The notes beneath the pieces were generated by a model. That model searched no databases. It saw nothing but the letters and a program-made list of their open reading frames with translations, and was not told the origin of the DNA. Source: Glebionis coronaria (lineage: Eukaryota; Streptophyta; Magnoliopsida; Asterales; Asteraceae). From it: a stretch of 64,000 nucleotides of DNA. Positions 1 through 10,289 of this stretch are shown one piece after another (the first letter of the stretch is position 1; the number at the start of each line of letters is the position of its first letter). The translations under genes and the position numbers were made by a program. Location of the stretch: contig CM046882.1 in NCBI GenBank assembly GCA_025667525.1, positions 25,447,394 through 25,511,393 of the forward strand, written 5' to 3'.

Positions 1-1874
1 CGGAATATCCAAGGTACAACGAAATCGGAATGTATTAAAACTTGCTCAATCGGAATGATCAAAAGGGGCAGATCAGAATGTTGTAAAACTTGCTACCATC
101 GGAATACTTGAAACAATGCAACAATCGGAATCTACTAAACCCTTTTCCGATCATACGATCGGAAAGAAGGGATGGTGTTCTGGTCGGAATACCCGATCGG
201 AAAAGGGAATTGCCCTTTCCGAAAACTATGCTAATCCGAAACTTAAGCCAAGGAAATAAGCTTATGGAATAAGCTAACTCCCGAACAAGCTCGAATTCAA
301 CAATAAGCTGATCAAATAAGCACTAAGAACACTTTATCTAAGCTTAAAATAAACAACTTTTAAATCGAATCAATAAAAAGATGAACTTTTCATAAAAACT
401 TTAAAAAGGTAAATAAGCTAAATCAACAAATAAGCCAATAAGAACAAGGATCTTAAAGCTTATTCGTGTATAAACTAAAGGAAACATAAAAAGTAATCAA
501 CTTTTTAAGCACAAATCATTGATGAACAACACGGATCATACGAGATTTGTACCAAAATCAATCAAAATCAAAGAAAGGAAGGATGAGATTAAAGATTAAA
601 AGCTTGAAACTAAACTTGATTAATGAAAAGTAATACAAAGTTTTGATCTTGAAATAGAAAAAGATGAAATCTAGTGAGAGAAAGTTTAGAACTTTCTCTC
701 TCTAAAACTAGAGAGAATGAATAAAACTACAAACTACCTAAAAAACTAAGTCTAAAAACTAAGTGTCCAATTTTTGTGAAGTAAGGTCCTATTTATAGGC
801 AAGTCTTGTGGTGGTGGGCTTGTGATTGGGCTTTGGTGCGGGCTTCTTTTTCTTCTTTCTTCTTTAGTCTTCACGCTTCTTTTAAATAAACGTTTCCGAC
901 TTGGATTTGAGAAGTGTCGGTGAATAATTCCAACTCGTCTTATAATCTTTTGTTTAATAGACTCGAGTTCTTCGACATATATGAATCTTCCATCTTTGTC
1001 TCTATTCTTCGATAAATCTTCAAATAGGCACAATGACTTCAAATCTTTTGCATCTCTTGGACAATAGACTTTATTTTGAGTCTTTTTCCTCGATAAAACC
1101 CGTGCAATCCCATGTTTTCTTCAATATTCATCCGGTTGACTCTGAAAAACACCATAAACACAAAAACCACGCATAATTCCAAACAAATGATATTAAATAC
1201 GTGTTTTGGTCTTGTTTTAGCCAGAAATAAGTGGTTAAAGGATGGGTGTTTTCACACCTATCAATTAATAATATGGGAATATTATGAAATTAAGACAAAT
1301 CTAAAGTTTGATGGGAGTAGTTCTTGAAAGAATACTTGATGTGATTACATACCAAATTTAGATGATATTCGATGATTCGAGATATAGGACTTATCCCAAC
1401 TAAAGTGATATTACTTTATGGATCTTTGTCATTAATTATATCATAAATAGTTATCCTTCGACCTGAGATACCAGGAAACATTGTGGATCTATTGCATTTC
1501 TGTGAATCAATCTAACGCTATACGTAATTGGTTGCTATACGGATTTGATTTCAGGGGTGTTGCAAAATTTATGAGTTACTTGTAGTCAAAATGAGATTTT
1601 GTTTCCTTCAATATTTTGTTAGAGTTTTAATACAGCTGCGCCCCTCGTGGGATTAATTAAAGATGTATGTGTGGCCACACCCAAATTGAGGAATGACTGA
1701 GATTCATATCCTTATTAACGTGTATTAAGATACAAAAGGATAATAATAATGATGTTTAATCAGTAAAAGGTTTTGTCCAGGAGACCTTACTCGAGATCGT
1801 ACTAGAGGCATCAACATGTAGCTAGACGCCAATCAATGTGATCACGATATTTATGAAATAGTCCAAGTGGGAGC
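1..1874. other. Non-coding DNA, probable interior of a non-autonomous LTR element
   Basis: I recognise no protein in this stretch. The first 250 bases repeat the motif ATCGGAAT several times. A perfect 11-bp inverted repeat with a 3-base loop lies at 676-700. The right end, at about 1862-1874 (AAGTGGGAGC), looks like a polypurine tract next to the LTR that follows. The interior would then belong to a large element without recognisable coding domains. The assignment is inferred from the LTR boundary only; the 5' LTR would lie outside the window. Confidence 0.35.
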
Positions 1875-2630
1875 TGTTAGTTTGTGGACGTATTTAAATA
1901 GTCGTGTGTTAGGATCGAACTCGAGACTATGGGATTGCAAACAAACGTTTAGAGCTATTTAATTTAAATAATTATATTTTATTTATTAAAATGTAATTTA
2001 TTAACGAGTGTTAAAAACCGTGACTAACGACCGTTAAGTATTTGATGGAAAATGACTAACGGGAGTTAACTATAAAAATGGAAAAAATAAATTTTGGTTC
2101 CCTCTATTTTAAGGGGATGTTTGGCCGGCCCCTTTGGGGTATGTGTTTGTGTTTATTGATAAGTTTTGGTTAAAACAAAGTATATATTCTCTATAAATAT
2201 TTTGTCCCCTAGCCATAGCTTTTGACACACTATAAATACAAAGGCTTTCATTTGTTTTCATTGCTCATTCATAGTGAAAGAAGATAATCCCTGAAAACTT
2301 ACCAAACACCACATTCGGCCGACTATAGCCTAGAGCATACTCGGTTCGGTTTTTTCCACCACTACGATACGGTTCTGCTCGCGTGACCTAGCTTGTCGAA
2401 TAGCTTTTTTGAGGCGTGTGTACAAGAGCATAGATTTAACCTCCTTTGGTTAATCTTGGATTGATTTGAAGTGTTCTTTTGCTAGAAATCTTTGCAAGGT
2501 AAAATACCCTTTTAATTTTAATGTTCAATTAGTTATATGCATGTTATGTTAATTGATCCTTATCGCTTCCGCATGTGCTATGATGTTTATATGTTTTGTT
2601 TATCAAATAAATATTATTTTAGATCTAACA
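1875..2630 (+). mobile_element. Long terminal repeat (3' LTR or solo LTR)
   Basis: The segment begins TGTTAG and ends CTAACA, a perfect 6-bp inverted repeat of the kind that bounds plant LTRs, and is 756 bp long. A purine-rich stretch ends directly before it, as expected for the plus-strand primer of a 3' LTR. A TATA box (TATAAATA) at 2231 sits where an LTR promoter should be. No second copy is visible in the window, so I cannot say whether it is a 3' LTR or a solo LTR. Confidence 0.6.
2231..2238 (+). promoter_or_regulatory. TATA box of the LTR
   Basis: TATAAATA lies inside the 756-bp LTR, about 355 bp from its start, with a CA/TC-rich stretch typical of plant transcription start regions downstream. 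Confidence 0.45.
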
Positions 2631-2819
2631 AATCAACAGTATAGATAAATTATCTATCAGATTTAGCCTCCATATGTAGATTCCCTATAAAATCTTACCA
2701 ACGACAACACCATCACAAATACCCTCAACTTGGTTAAAAGTATAAGCAACCCTCTTATGACTCTTGACATATGAAAATTGAATGTATGTCTCCTCTAACT
2801 ATCACCGATAATTTAAATA

Positions 2820-3290
2820 TATTCATTACTGTTCAGAAAGGGCCCATTCATATATGTTCCGGGTACGACTACATTTGGTCACCTGTATTGAGCTGTGGAA
2901 CTGTGGAAATATATTGAAGATGAAGATATCTGGAGAAAGGTTGTAAACAGCTCGTGCCTAACTCTGATATTCGTTGTTTCTCTCAAGTGCACTTGATAAG
3001 CAACGGAAACTTGCTAATGATAGATTATAGTAAAGGAGGTCGGATTTGGTCACCTGTATTGAGCTGTGGAATTGTGGAAATATATTGCAGATGGAGATAT
3101 CTAGAGAAAGGTTGTAACCAGCTCGTGCCTAATTCTGATATTCGTGGTTTCTCTCCAGTGCACTTGATGAGCAACGGAAACTTGATCATGATAGATTACA
3201 GTGAAGGAGATCGTATTACAATGATGAATACAAATTTTTGTATAACTCCCACTTTACACCAAGTGGTTTGTGTTACCTAACAAGGCCAGT
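2820..3290 (+). pseudogene. F-box protein gene relic (C-terminal part) with internal tandem duplication
   Basis: The translated motifs SNGNLLMIDYS and SNGNLIMIDYSEGDR match the C-terminal part of the F-box genes at 46.3 and 48.5 kb. The nucleotide sequence after 2828 (TACTGTTCAGAAAGGGCCC) also parallels 48499 onward. About 185 bp are present twice in tandem (roughly 2860-3040 and 3045-3225), each starting TTTGGTCACCTGTATTGAGC. No F-box domain, start or continuous reading frame is present, so this is a decayed fragment of the local F-box family. Confidence 0.7.
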
Positions 3291-3515
3291 CTATGAAGTA
3301 GCATATATCTATCACCATCATACTCTTCAAAATCAAAACTGGTCAGTTTGATTAGCTCAAGTTCAGTTTGTAATAATTGATTTGCTAAAAACTGGTCCAA
3401 ACTTGATATCATAACTTCAATCACATCATAAGGATTGCTGAGTTATAAGATAGAAAACTAGATCCAACCATGAATTTTAAATTGTCTATTATACGTCTCT
3501 GTATTTATTTATGAC

Positions 3516-3525
3516 CATATATACA
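3516..3525 (+). promoter_or_regulatory. Probable TATA box of the DUF4408-type gene
   Basis: CATATATACA lies about 55-60 bases upstream of the ATG at 3579. A C/A-rich leader with repeated CAAAAACACATTCA follows. The spacing suits a plant RNA polymerase II promoter with a short leader. Confidence 0.45.
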
Positions 3526-3578
3526 CACAAAACCTTTCATTTTCATTTCCAAAAACACATTCACAAAAACACATTCAG

Positions 3579-3944
3579 ATGCTTGGTGGTAATGCATCAA
3601 TGGCTATTACTTCGATATGGACTAGCATAGCCAATTGGTCTACACCCACTATTCTTTTTTGTGTACTTAATCTCATGATAGCAATTATCTTCCTAGCTTC
3701 AAATTTTGGCAATAGTCATCATGGTAATTCACCTAGGCAGCTAACTCGATCGCCTTTGATGTTGGATCGATTCAAGAGTCTGAATTTGTTGTCTTTTGAT
3801 AATACAATTCCTATAGAGTCAGAGCAAGTTAACTCATATAGTGAGTTAATTGATGACTGTGAACATGTTAATATAACGAAGGAGTTTACTCGAGCTCCTT
3901 TATTTTGGGACCGTGTCAGGTCCTTTAAACTCACTTCCCCTTAA
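3579..3944 (+). CDS. DUF4408-type small membrane-anchored protein, possibly truncated
   Basis: The 121-residue product has one hydrophobic segment at about residues 22-46 (PTILFCVLNLMIAIIFLAS). After it come two short repeats of the form RSPLMLDRFKS and RAPLFWDRVRS. This is the layout of plant DUF4408 proteins: an N-terminal hydrophobic block, then R-[ST]-P-x-x-x-[DE]-R-[FL]-K-S motifs. Their function is unknown. Family members are usually longer and end in a DUF761 segment, which I do not see. The TAA at 3942 is followed by about 30 more in-frame codons, ending near a good splice donor (GTGAGT at about 4036). The gene may therefore be broken by one nonsense codon. The ATG follows a convincing leader and TATA box. 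Confidence 0.6.
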   Translation: MLGGNASMAITSIWTSIANWSTPTILFCVLNLMIAIIFLASNFGNSHHGNSPRQLTRSPLMLDRFKSLNLLSFDNTIPIESEQVNSYSELIDDCEHVNITKEFTRAPLFWDRVRSFKLTSP

Positions 3945-4300
3945 GATAAATATTTTGACGTGCCTCCAGATCAGGACGTAGTTGAAGACCGTAATGACGC
4001 AAGTGATAATTCGCACTACAACAACTTATCTAATGGTGAGTTTTTTTTACATATTCACAACAATAAAAACTTGTCTAGAGTTAATTTTTTGCATTTTCTA
4101 CATCGACATATTTTGAAAATCGGCTTCTATATTGTACGTTAGCGTTAATTTGAGCTATGTGTATATAAGTGTAAAGTAAGTGACAGTGAAAAAATTACTT
4201 ACTCTTTTGAGAAGATATAAATGCGTAAATTTTATATATCCGTTGTAGCGTCGGAAAAGTACTCTAGAACCTTAAATTACATTTTATTATAGAGGATTTT
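3945..4300 (+). other. In-frame continuation and 3' flank of the DUF4408-type gene
   Basis: Codons in the same frame continue past the stop to about 4036 (starting DKYFDVPPDQDVVED). The rest is AT-rich with no recognised feature. Confidence 0.3.
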
Positions 4301-4517
4301 ATATGTGGGGCTGTATTTACATGTTATTATAACAAAATGAGCTTAGCTAAGGTCTTGGTGCGAGCCTTGAATATGAAAAAATTTGTATGGGAAGAATGTT
4401 ACCCATCGAAGTACCCATGCAAACTTTCCCAGAGGTTAGTCTAATTTTCAAAAGGTGATAAAAAATAAAATTATAACGAGCTTATATAATACGGTGTGGC
4501 TAGAAAAGAAATAACTT

Positions 4518-4591
4518 GTCTGGGTGGTGTAGTTGGTTATCACACTAGTCTCACACACTAGTGGTCCCCGGTTCGAACCTGGGGTCAGACA
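4518..4591 (+). tRNA. tRNA-Val-like gene, anticodon CAC
   Basis: 74 nt with a full cloverleaf. Box A is TGGTGTAGTTGG and box B is GGTTCGAACC. The anticodon loop CTCACAC gives CAC. The acceptor stem GTCTGGG/GTCAGAC has one mismatch at its inner pair. A run of six T follows within 12 bases of the end. Confidence 0.65.
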
Positions 4592-5059
4592 CTCTTTTTT
4601 ATACATTTTTTTTTGTTTTTGTTATCACTCTCTTCTATACAAAAAAGTTCCTTTACTTGCATATTATAAACTCTGCACCACATAGAGCTTCTTATGTAAT
4701 GCGATATACGTTGAGGTTTTATGGAGTTCGAGTGAATGCTCGAATCTCAAATGTGGAAATCATGAGTTTTATAATCATGAGTGAATGCTCGAATCTCAAA
4801 TCCAATTGGTACGGTGGTGCCATACTGCCATGGCTTCAAGCCATGCCATACACCATACCATGTCTCGTGCCAAACTCCCTCGCACCACAATATCAGCCCA
4901 AGCCATTGGAATCATTCAACAAATTTTTTTTGTTGTATTTGTATTTCGTGAAGACACTTTTGATTATTATTGTAGTTTATTCCTCACCATTTTTTTCCAA
5001 GGCATCAAAACGCCCCTCCCGCCCTTCCCACGTACATTTAGTGGTGTCATGATCATTGT

Positions 5060-5500
5060 TACCTACTTGACTTTACCTGCTGCACGAATATCAATGACCT
5101 CTACCCTTCGTCCCAGGTACATTGGGCTAATCCTTGTGTGCTAGAGGAAATGAAGGAAGAAACAAGTATACTAATTGCACTTATGCGCATAAATAACATT
5201 CCACATTCACAAACAAGAAAAAGTCTTATAACGAGACGTTTCGTATTTGGATCACTGTACATCTACAACACAAATTCTAAACTTAATGAACTCAAACATA
5301 TAAATATATGAGATGTACATTTCAAAGATACATAAATATGTTATGACTAATCTATGTGGGTGCACGATCATTAAAAACTAGTCTTTAATAAATGATTACA
5401 AACTGAACTTGAGCTAATCAAACACATCAGTCTTGATTTTTTATTGGCTAGACTTAGAGAAAAAAACATGTTTGTTTAAGGATAATCCTTTGGAAAGAGT
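5060..5500. other. Spacer homologous to 45.9-46.25 and 58.4-58.8 kb
   Basis: This is the non-coding 3' flank of the antisense F-box relic. Motifs such as GACCTCTACCCTTCGTCCCAG recur at 45950 and 58490. No gene is seen. Confidence 0.5.
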
Positions 5501-5905
5501 ATGATGGTGATGGATGCTACTTCATATATACTGATTAGGTGACACAAACGTCTCGGTGTATATGACTTCTTCAGGGTCACCTACACTAAAGTCGGAGTTA
5601 TACAACAATTTGTATTCGTCATAATATTCACCATGGTTGTTTTTTTTCTTTATTCTTCATATCTTGTCGTACAAGGCACAAAAATGAATGGACCCTTTTA
5701 GAACAGTAATGGATGTTCCTCCAACCTTATTATATGACATAGGTGGAGTTTTTGTCTTATGGAACGTCTCAGTTTTTTTGTCAAACCTCATCGAACCTTT
5801 TATTTTATTACTGCCTGACAGAAAATAGAGAAATTTTCTCCAGAAAAAACGTGGTATCCAAGCCCAAAATTGAATGAAGAACTTCGTGTCTAAATTTCTC
5901 CATAA
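5500..5905 (-). pseudogene. F-box gene relic (C-terminal half), antisense
   Basis: Read on the minus strand it gives YFLSGS, KGSMRF, FHKTKTPP and then GDPEEVIYTETFVSP. These match the C-terminal half of the F-box genes at 48.3 kb and 46.3 kb. Several frame breaks and an internal deletion are present, and the F-box domain is absent. Its 5' side ends abruptly near 5905, where LINE sequence begins in the same reading direction. Confidence 0.7.
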
Positions 5906-7560
5906 CCAGACCACTAGCATGAGGGAAAGTATCTAAGAAGGATTCAGAAACTAAAAATCTGTCAAGCTTACTCATCTTGGAACCTCATTTAGTCCAAGTG
6001 AAGTAATATCCTCCCACACGAATGTCAAAAAAAGGAAATTATTATCGATAAACTCATTAAAGATGGTAGCTTGGCGATCACAAAAAACTGAGCCATACCT
6101 TTCACTTTCATTATGAACTTCAGTGAAATCTCTTAGAAGCATTGAAATACCATCCTAACTAGTTAGAATCTGATAAAGAAGCCCAAAGACTAACTTTGCT
6201 AGAAAAACTCTAGGGAGCATAAACCACGATCCATCTAACGTGAACATCATTGGGAATCCACAAGTCATCAATGACCACATAATTATCATTACAAATCATA
6301 CTATACTTACAAAACACCAGGGGGTTCCATAGACAAATAATACCCCTCGACATACCACGGGAAGAAGAAGAAGCAAAATCAAAAATAGTATTACCCCAGA
6401 TTTGATTTGACGAAGCATCCAAAGATCAACCTGAAGCAGTTTTTACTCCTGAATAGCTAAGAAATTAACCTTATTGGTATGACATAAATCTCGAATCCAC
6501 CTCCTCTTATTAAGGTCTCCAAGACCTTGAGAATTTAAAGAGGTGCAATTCATTAAATAACTTTCGAAACCTTCCATGTTAAGTCGTAAAGCCGTACCAA
6601 TTCTTATTGTTTCCTCTAGCCGCTCAAGCATGGAAAAACCCTGTTGATAAATTTGATCACCAACAAAAAGTTGTTTGATGGAGTCACTAGATATTTGGGC
6701 ACCATCGACATCAGCTGTGTACCCTGGAGGATATTCAGGAGTAACAGATTTGCAAGGTTTTTTCCACTTTTTCTTATAAGTGAGTTAATCACAAAATGAT
6801 AACTCTCAGTCGCCTTATTTGTCTTCGCCTTAGGAGTAAGGGGAGGAGATTAAATTTTTTTATGATTATGTGGGATATTTTGAATATTCTCATGTTCATT
6901 TTCACAACCAATATCATCTGCTAGAACATCATAAGAATTATCCACCTCCTCTTTATTATTGTTTTCTTGAAAGTCATTACTATTAGCCACACTGACCTCG
7001 TCATCGCTATCCTCGTCCGAGTCATAGCCTAGAAAAGTGGGCGTCCAACTACAAATTTCCCTTACCCTTACAGAGTAGCTGACCTTTTTCACAGTTACCA
7101 TAATTGATGCAAAGATCAGTTGCGCATGAGTTGATTTGATGTAAAGTCTTTTAGAGAGCCTATTTCTCGAATCGGAATCATCCATGAAAAGAACCTCGCC
7201 CCCTTTATTGCAAATTTGACTAAAAACAACATCCTCCCAAGCACGTAAAGAAACACCTTCAATTTCAAGCCAAATAAGGTTTCAAAACAAAATACCATGA
7301 CATAATACTTTTATTCTTAAGAAAATTATCTTTTGCGTCATTGCTTTCAAATTCAAATAGCATCCATATACCTCCCAAATATTTGACATCAACATTAAAA
7401 AATCCTTCATTACAGCACAAGTGTCTGGAATTTGAGATAGTACGAAATTCTTTATAACAACCAAGCCGAGCTAAAGAGAAATTACTGGACTTATCTTGCG
7501 GCAAAGTAATTTGTAGTTCGGGTGGACCGGGAAAGTCCTCCGAGGTAGCATAGGAACCTC
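5905..7560 (-). mobile_element. LINE (L1-type) fragment: ORF1 tail and endonuclease region
   Basis: On the minus strand the upstream part (7510-6850) resembles the ORF1/DUF4283 protein that precedes LINE endonucleases (KYLGGIWMLFEF). From about 6600 down there are endonuclease-domain motifs in order: NSQGLGDLNKRRWIRDL, NFLAIQE, SRGIICLWNP, WIVVYAP and, near 5950, SKLDRFLVSESFLD. Reverse transcriptase is missing, and several stops and frameshifts are present. The piece is a dead fragment truncated at its 3' side against an F-box relic. Confidence 0.8.
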
Positions 7561-7708
7561 ATTGATTTTTCTTGCATAGTGTAAAATAATGTTCAATACT
7601 TCCATTTTCTAAAATGAACTTGGTCATAATTTTTAGGTTACGATTTATGATACTTTCATAAATGAACCCTGATGACTATTGGTCTTGGGTCCGCTGCTGA
7701 TTGTAATA
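7561..7708. other. Unassigned spacer between two LINE fragments
   Basis: A short stretch with no recognised coding or repeat content. Confidence 0.3.
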
Positions 7709-7990
7709 TTTTTTTATAAACGGCGAAATTTTATTAACTAGCAAAGAGCTAGAAAACCAAGAACATTACAAAGTATATTACCGGTCATCAATGCATTAAC
7801 ATGAAACTCGTATCACTTTAAGTCGAGTGCTCGTATAAAATCGAGTCCGATAACATATTATATCGGTATGTCTCAAAAGCATCTTTGACGTCACTTTCTT
7901 CAAACAATATATTGCAAGCAGGTAACAATGCTTTCACAATCACAACCTATTGTTTATTGCATCCCAATAGAGCTTCAAAAAGCCATATAA
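7709..7990 (-). mobile_element. 5'-truncated LINE 3' end
   Basis: Read on the minus strand this ends in CTAGCTCTTTGCTAG, an AATAAAATTTCGCCG segment and an A-run (T-run 7709-7716 on the plus strand). The LINE ending at 50565 has the same 3' arrangement (CTAGCTCCTTGCTAG, then AATAAAGTTGCCG, then A-run). No coding part remains. The inner boundary near 7990 is approximate. Confidence 0.55.
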
Positions 7991-8253
7991 CACATTTTTA
8001 TAACACAACTTTTTATTAAGTGGTTATAAGTCTTAATATTGTGGGGCTGTATTTACATGTTATTATAATAAAATGAAATTAGCCAAGGTCTTGGTGCAAG
8101 CCTTGGATATGAAAAATATGTACGGGAAGGATGTTACCTATCGAGGTATCCATGCAAAATCTCGCGGGAGGTTAGTCTACTTGTCAAAAGGCGATAAAAA
8201 ATAAAAATAAAACTAGCTTATATAATACGGAGTGGCTAGAGAAGAAATAACTT

Positions 8254-8346
8254 GTCTGGGTGGTGTACTTGGTTATACAGATAAAAAATAAAAATAAAAC
8301 TAGTCTAACACACTAGTGATCCCCGGTTCGAACCCGGGCTCAGACA
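8254..8346 (+). pseudogene. tRNA-Val-like pseudogene with internal insertion
   Basis: The 5' part (acceptor, D-arm) and 3' part (anticodon AAC, T-arm, CTCAGAC) are recognisable. About 20 A/T-rich bases (ATAAAAAATAAAAATAAAA) separate the D-arm from the anticodon stem, and box A has a G-to-C change (GTACTTGG). The insert resembles the AT-rich spacer of the repeat unit itself. Confidence 0.8.
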
Positions 8347-8558
8347 CACTTTTTTATACAGATTTTTTTTTTGGTTTTGATTATTACATATTGAAGATCT
8401 TGTCACTCTGTATAAAAAATTTGTACGAGAAGGATGTTAGTCATCGAAGTACCCATGCAAACTCTTGGGGGAGGTTAGTCTACTTGTGAAAAGCCGATAA
8501 AAAAATAAAAATAAAAACGAGCTTATATAATACGGAGTGTCTACAGAAGAAATAACTT

Positions 8559-8632
8559 GTCTGGGTGGTGTAGTTGGTTATCACGCTAGTCTATCACACT
8601 AGTGGTCCCCGTTTCGAACCCGGGCTCATACA
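8559..8632 (+). pseudogene. tRNA-Val-like copy with anticodon ATC and weakened box B
   Basis: The 74-nt frame is kept, but the anticodon loop is CTATCAC (ATC, nominally Asp). Box B reads GTTTCGAACC, and the acceptor 3' strand CTCATAC no longer pairs fully with GTCTGGG. It is probably not a functional tRNA. Confidence 0.7.
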
Positions 8633-8840
8633 CTCTTTTTTATACAATTTTTTTTCGTTTTGATTATTACATATTGAAGATCTTGTCACTCTGTTCAAAA
8701 AAATTGTATGGGAAGGATGTTACCCACCAAAGTACCCATGCAAACTCTCGCGGGAGGTTAGTCTACTTATCAAAAGGGGATAAAAAATAAAAATAAAAAC
8801 AAGCTTATATAATACGGAGTGGCTAGATAAGAAATAACTT

Positions 8841-8863
8841 GTCTGGGTGGTGTAGTTGGTTAT
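8841..8863 (+). pseudogene. tRNA-Val-like 5' fragment
   Basis: Only the acceptor strand, D-arm and box A remain (GTCTGGGTGGTGTAGTTGG, then TTAT). The copy is joined directly to the CTTTACTTGCATATT segment that normally lies about 80 bases beyond a tRNA end. This indicates a deletion. Confidence 0.75.
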
Positions 8864-9060
8864 TCCTTTACTTGCATATTATAAGCTCTGCACCACACCG
8901 AGCTTCTTATGTAATGCGACATTCGTTGAGGTTTTATGGAGTTCGAGTGAATGCTCGAATCTCAAATGTGGAAATCATGAGTGAATGCTCGAATCTAAAA
9001 TCCAATTGGTACGGTGGTGCCATACTGCCATGGCTTCAAGCCATGCCATACACCATATAA

Positions 9061-9375
9061 TTTTCAAAGAGTATTATTTAACGCACATAAAAATATTTAA
9101 AGTTAAAGTTAAAAAAAAAACTTCGAAAGTTAAAAATGAACATTTATTTTAAAACGGAGGTACTAACAACGTACATATTAACAATAAAAATTGTTGTATA
9201 TAAAATTGGTTAAGGGAAAAATTGTCTTTATGCGAAAATAAGAGAGAAAAAACTAAAAAAAACTAAAAAAACTATGTTTTTTTAAAGTGTGTGTTTTTTT
9301 TTTGGACAATAATTTATAATTTTGGGAAGAGTTAAAGGTTTAGCAGAAAGATGCCGACAACAATGGATGAAGATG
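9061..9375. other. AT-rich spacer
   Basis: Homopolymer-rich DNA with no gene or repeat that I can identify. Confidence 0.3.
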
Positions 9376-9959
9376 AAGATGATACTATGTAATCATTGTT
9401 TTCTTTCTTTTTATTTCGGCTTTTTGAGCTTATTCTGGGTTTATTATATACTCCAGTTTATCATATCCTAATAAGCCAAAACCCAAATAAGCTCATAAGC
9501 CCATATATAATAAGCTGAAACAAGCACCCCACATATGTATCCTATATATATATATTAATTCATGTTTAGGAGCTTTTTGTTTTGGCTTATTTGGTTTTCG
9601 GCTTATGTTTCGTAAGCTCCCAATTTGAAACAAACACCCCCTTTAGTTTGTCTCGCAGGATGATTATGGAGGACGACGACGAGGTAAATTATTATTAATG
9701 TGAAACGGGTCAAATGAAGCTAAGAACGAGCTAATCGAGTCAAATGCATCAACCTAACTATAATTGGGTCAAATGCATTTGTAAATTGTTAAGAATCTAA
9801 AGAAAATGACCAAAAATGTATCATCTGGTTATAATTGGCCCGTTACCCGAGCAGATATTTGTTATCCAATATGTAAGGGTTATGGGGATAGTGGCAGCTT
9901 GGTTTATTAGTCAACATCAGATGTCCAGGGAATGGTGTTATATTATATGTAAGGGTTAT

Positions 9960-10200
9960 CGCTACATCAGCAGGCAGGCAGTCTTGCAACAGTTTTCCAC
10001 TTTCGTTGGTCTTCTGATAACTACACAGATGCCTCTGAGATCTTTTACATGCCTAAGAGAGAGAACGATGAGAGATTGGGCTTTGTTTGCAGACTTCCGA
10101 GCTTGATAAAACTCTGGCTGTTCCATCTCAGCTTTCCAACCTTTACAAACTAATTTCAAACCAGGAATTTTACTGAATGGGACTCCATATGAATTAAGCA
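9960..10200 (-). pseudogene. Possible F-box/kelch-type gene fragment
   Basis: The minus strand encodes LKLVCKGWKAEMEQPEFYQ followed by ARKSANKAQSLIVLSL. This resembles the segment just after the F-box in F-box/kelch proteins (VCK.W...P.FY..R). No kelch repeats or F-box are present. The same fragment recurs at 52637-52870. The assignment is tentative. Confidence 0.35.
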
Positions 10201-10289
10201 CTCAACACCGAGATCACGTGTAATATATGTTCTCAGGTTTTATGTTAAAATATATTGTAGAAATATTGCTATTAGTCTATTACAGTGCA

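Larger units (their letters stand above)
4300..5930. repeat. Older diverged copy of the tRNA-Val / F-box block
   Basis: This stretch holds, in order, a spacer starting GTGGGGCTGTATTTACATG (also at 8041), one tRNA-Val-like unit, a downstream segment starting TTTACTTGCATATTATAA, and the tail of an antisense F-box gene. The same order occurs at 45.29-47.1 kb and 57.8-59.6 kb, with clear divergence here. It is therefore an older duplicate of that block. Confidence 0.75.
8040..9060. repeat. Old partial copy of the tRNA-Val block
   Basis: It starts with the GTGGGGCTGTATTTACATG spacer also seen at 4309. It contains three tRNA-Val-like units (at 8254, 8559 and 8841), all damaged. It ends in the TTTACTTGCATATTATAAG segment found downstream of the last tRNA unit in the other blocks. 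The F-box part is missing. Confidence 0.75.

Noticed and set aside
752..1042. 96-codon minus-strand frame
   Set aside because: It lies in non-coding repeat-like DNA with low-complexity Lys/Arg text and no recognisable domain.
3719..3934. 71-codon minus-strand frame opposite the DUF4408-type gene
   Set aside because: It is the complement of the sense gene, whose leader, TATA box and motifs are on the plus strand.
4561..5144. Open frames of 119-163 codons downstream of tRNA units (also at 8602, 10991, 45413, 55268-56873, 58069)
   Set aside because: They begin inside the tRNA T-arm or in the repeat spacer and recur only because the repeat recurs. The translated text has no protein features.
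9816..10106. 96-codon plus-strand frame, also at 52491
   Set aside because: It is conserved only because the block was duplicated. The minus strand carries the more protein-like text (VCKGWKAEMEQPEFYQ).
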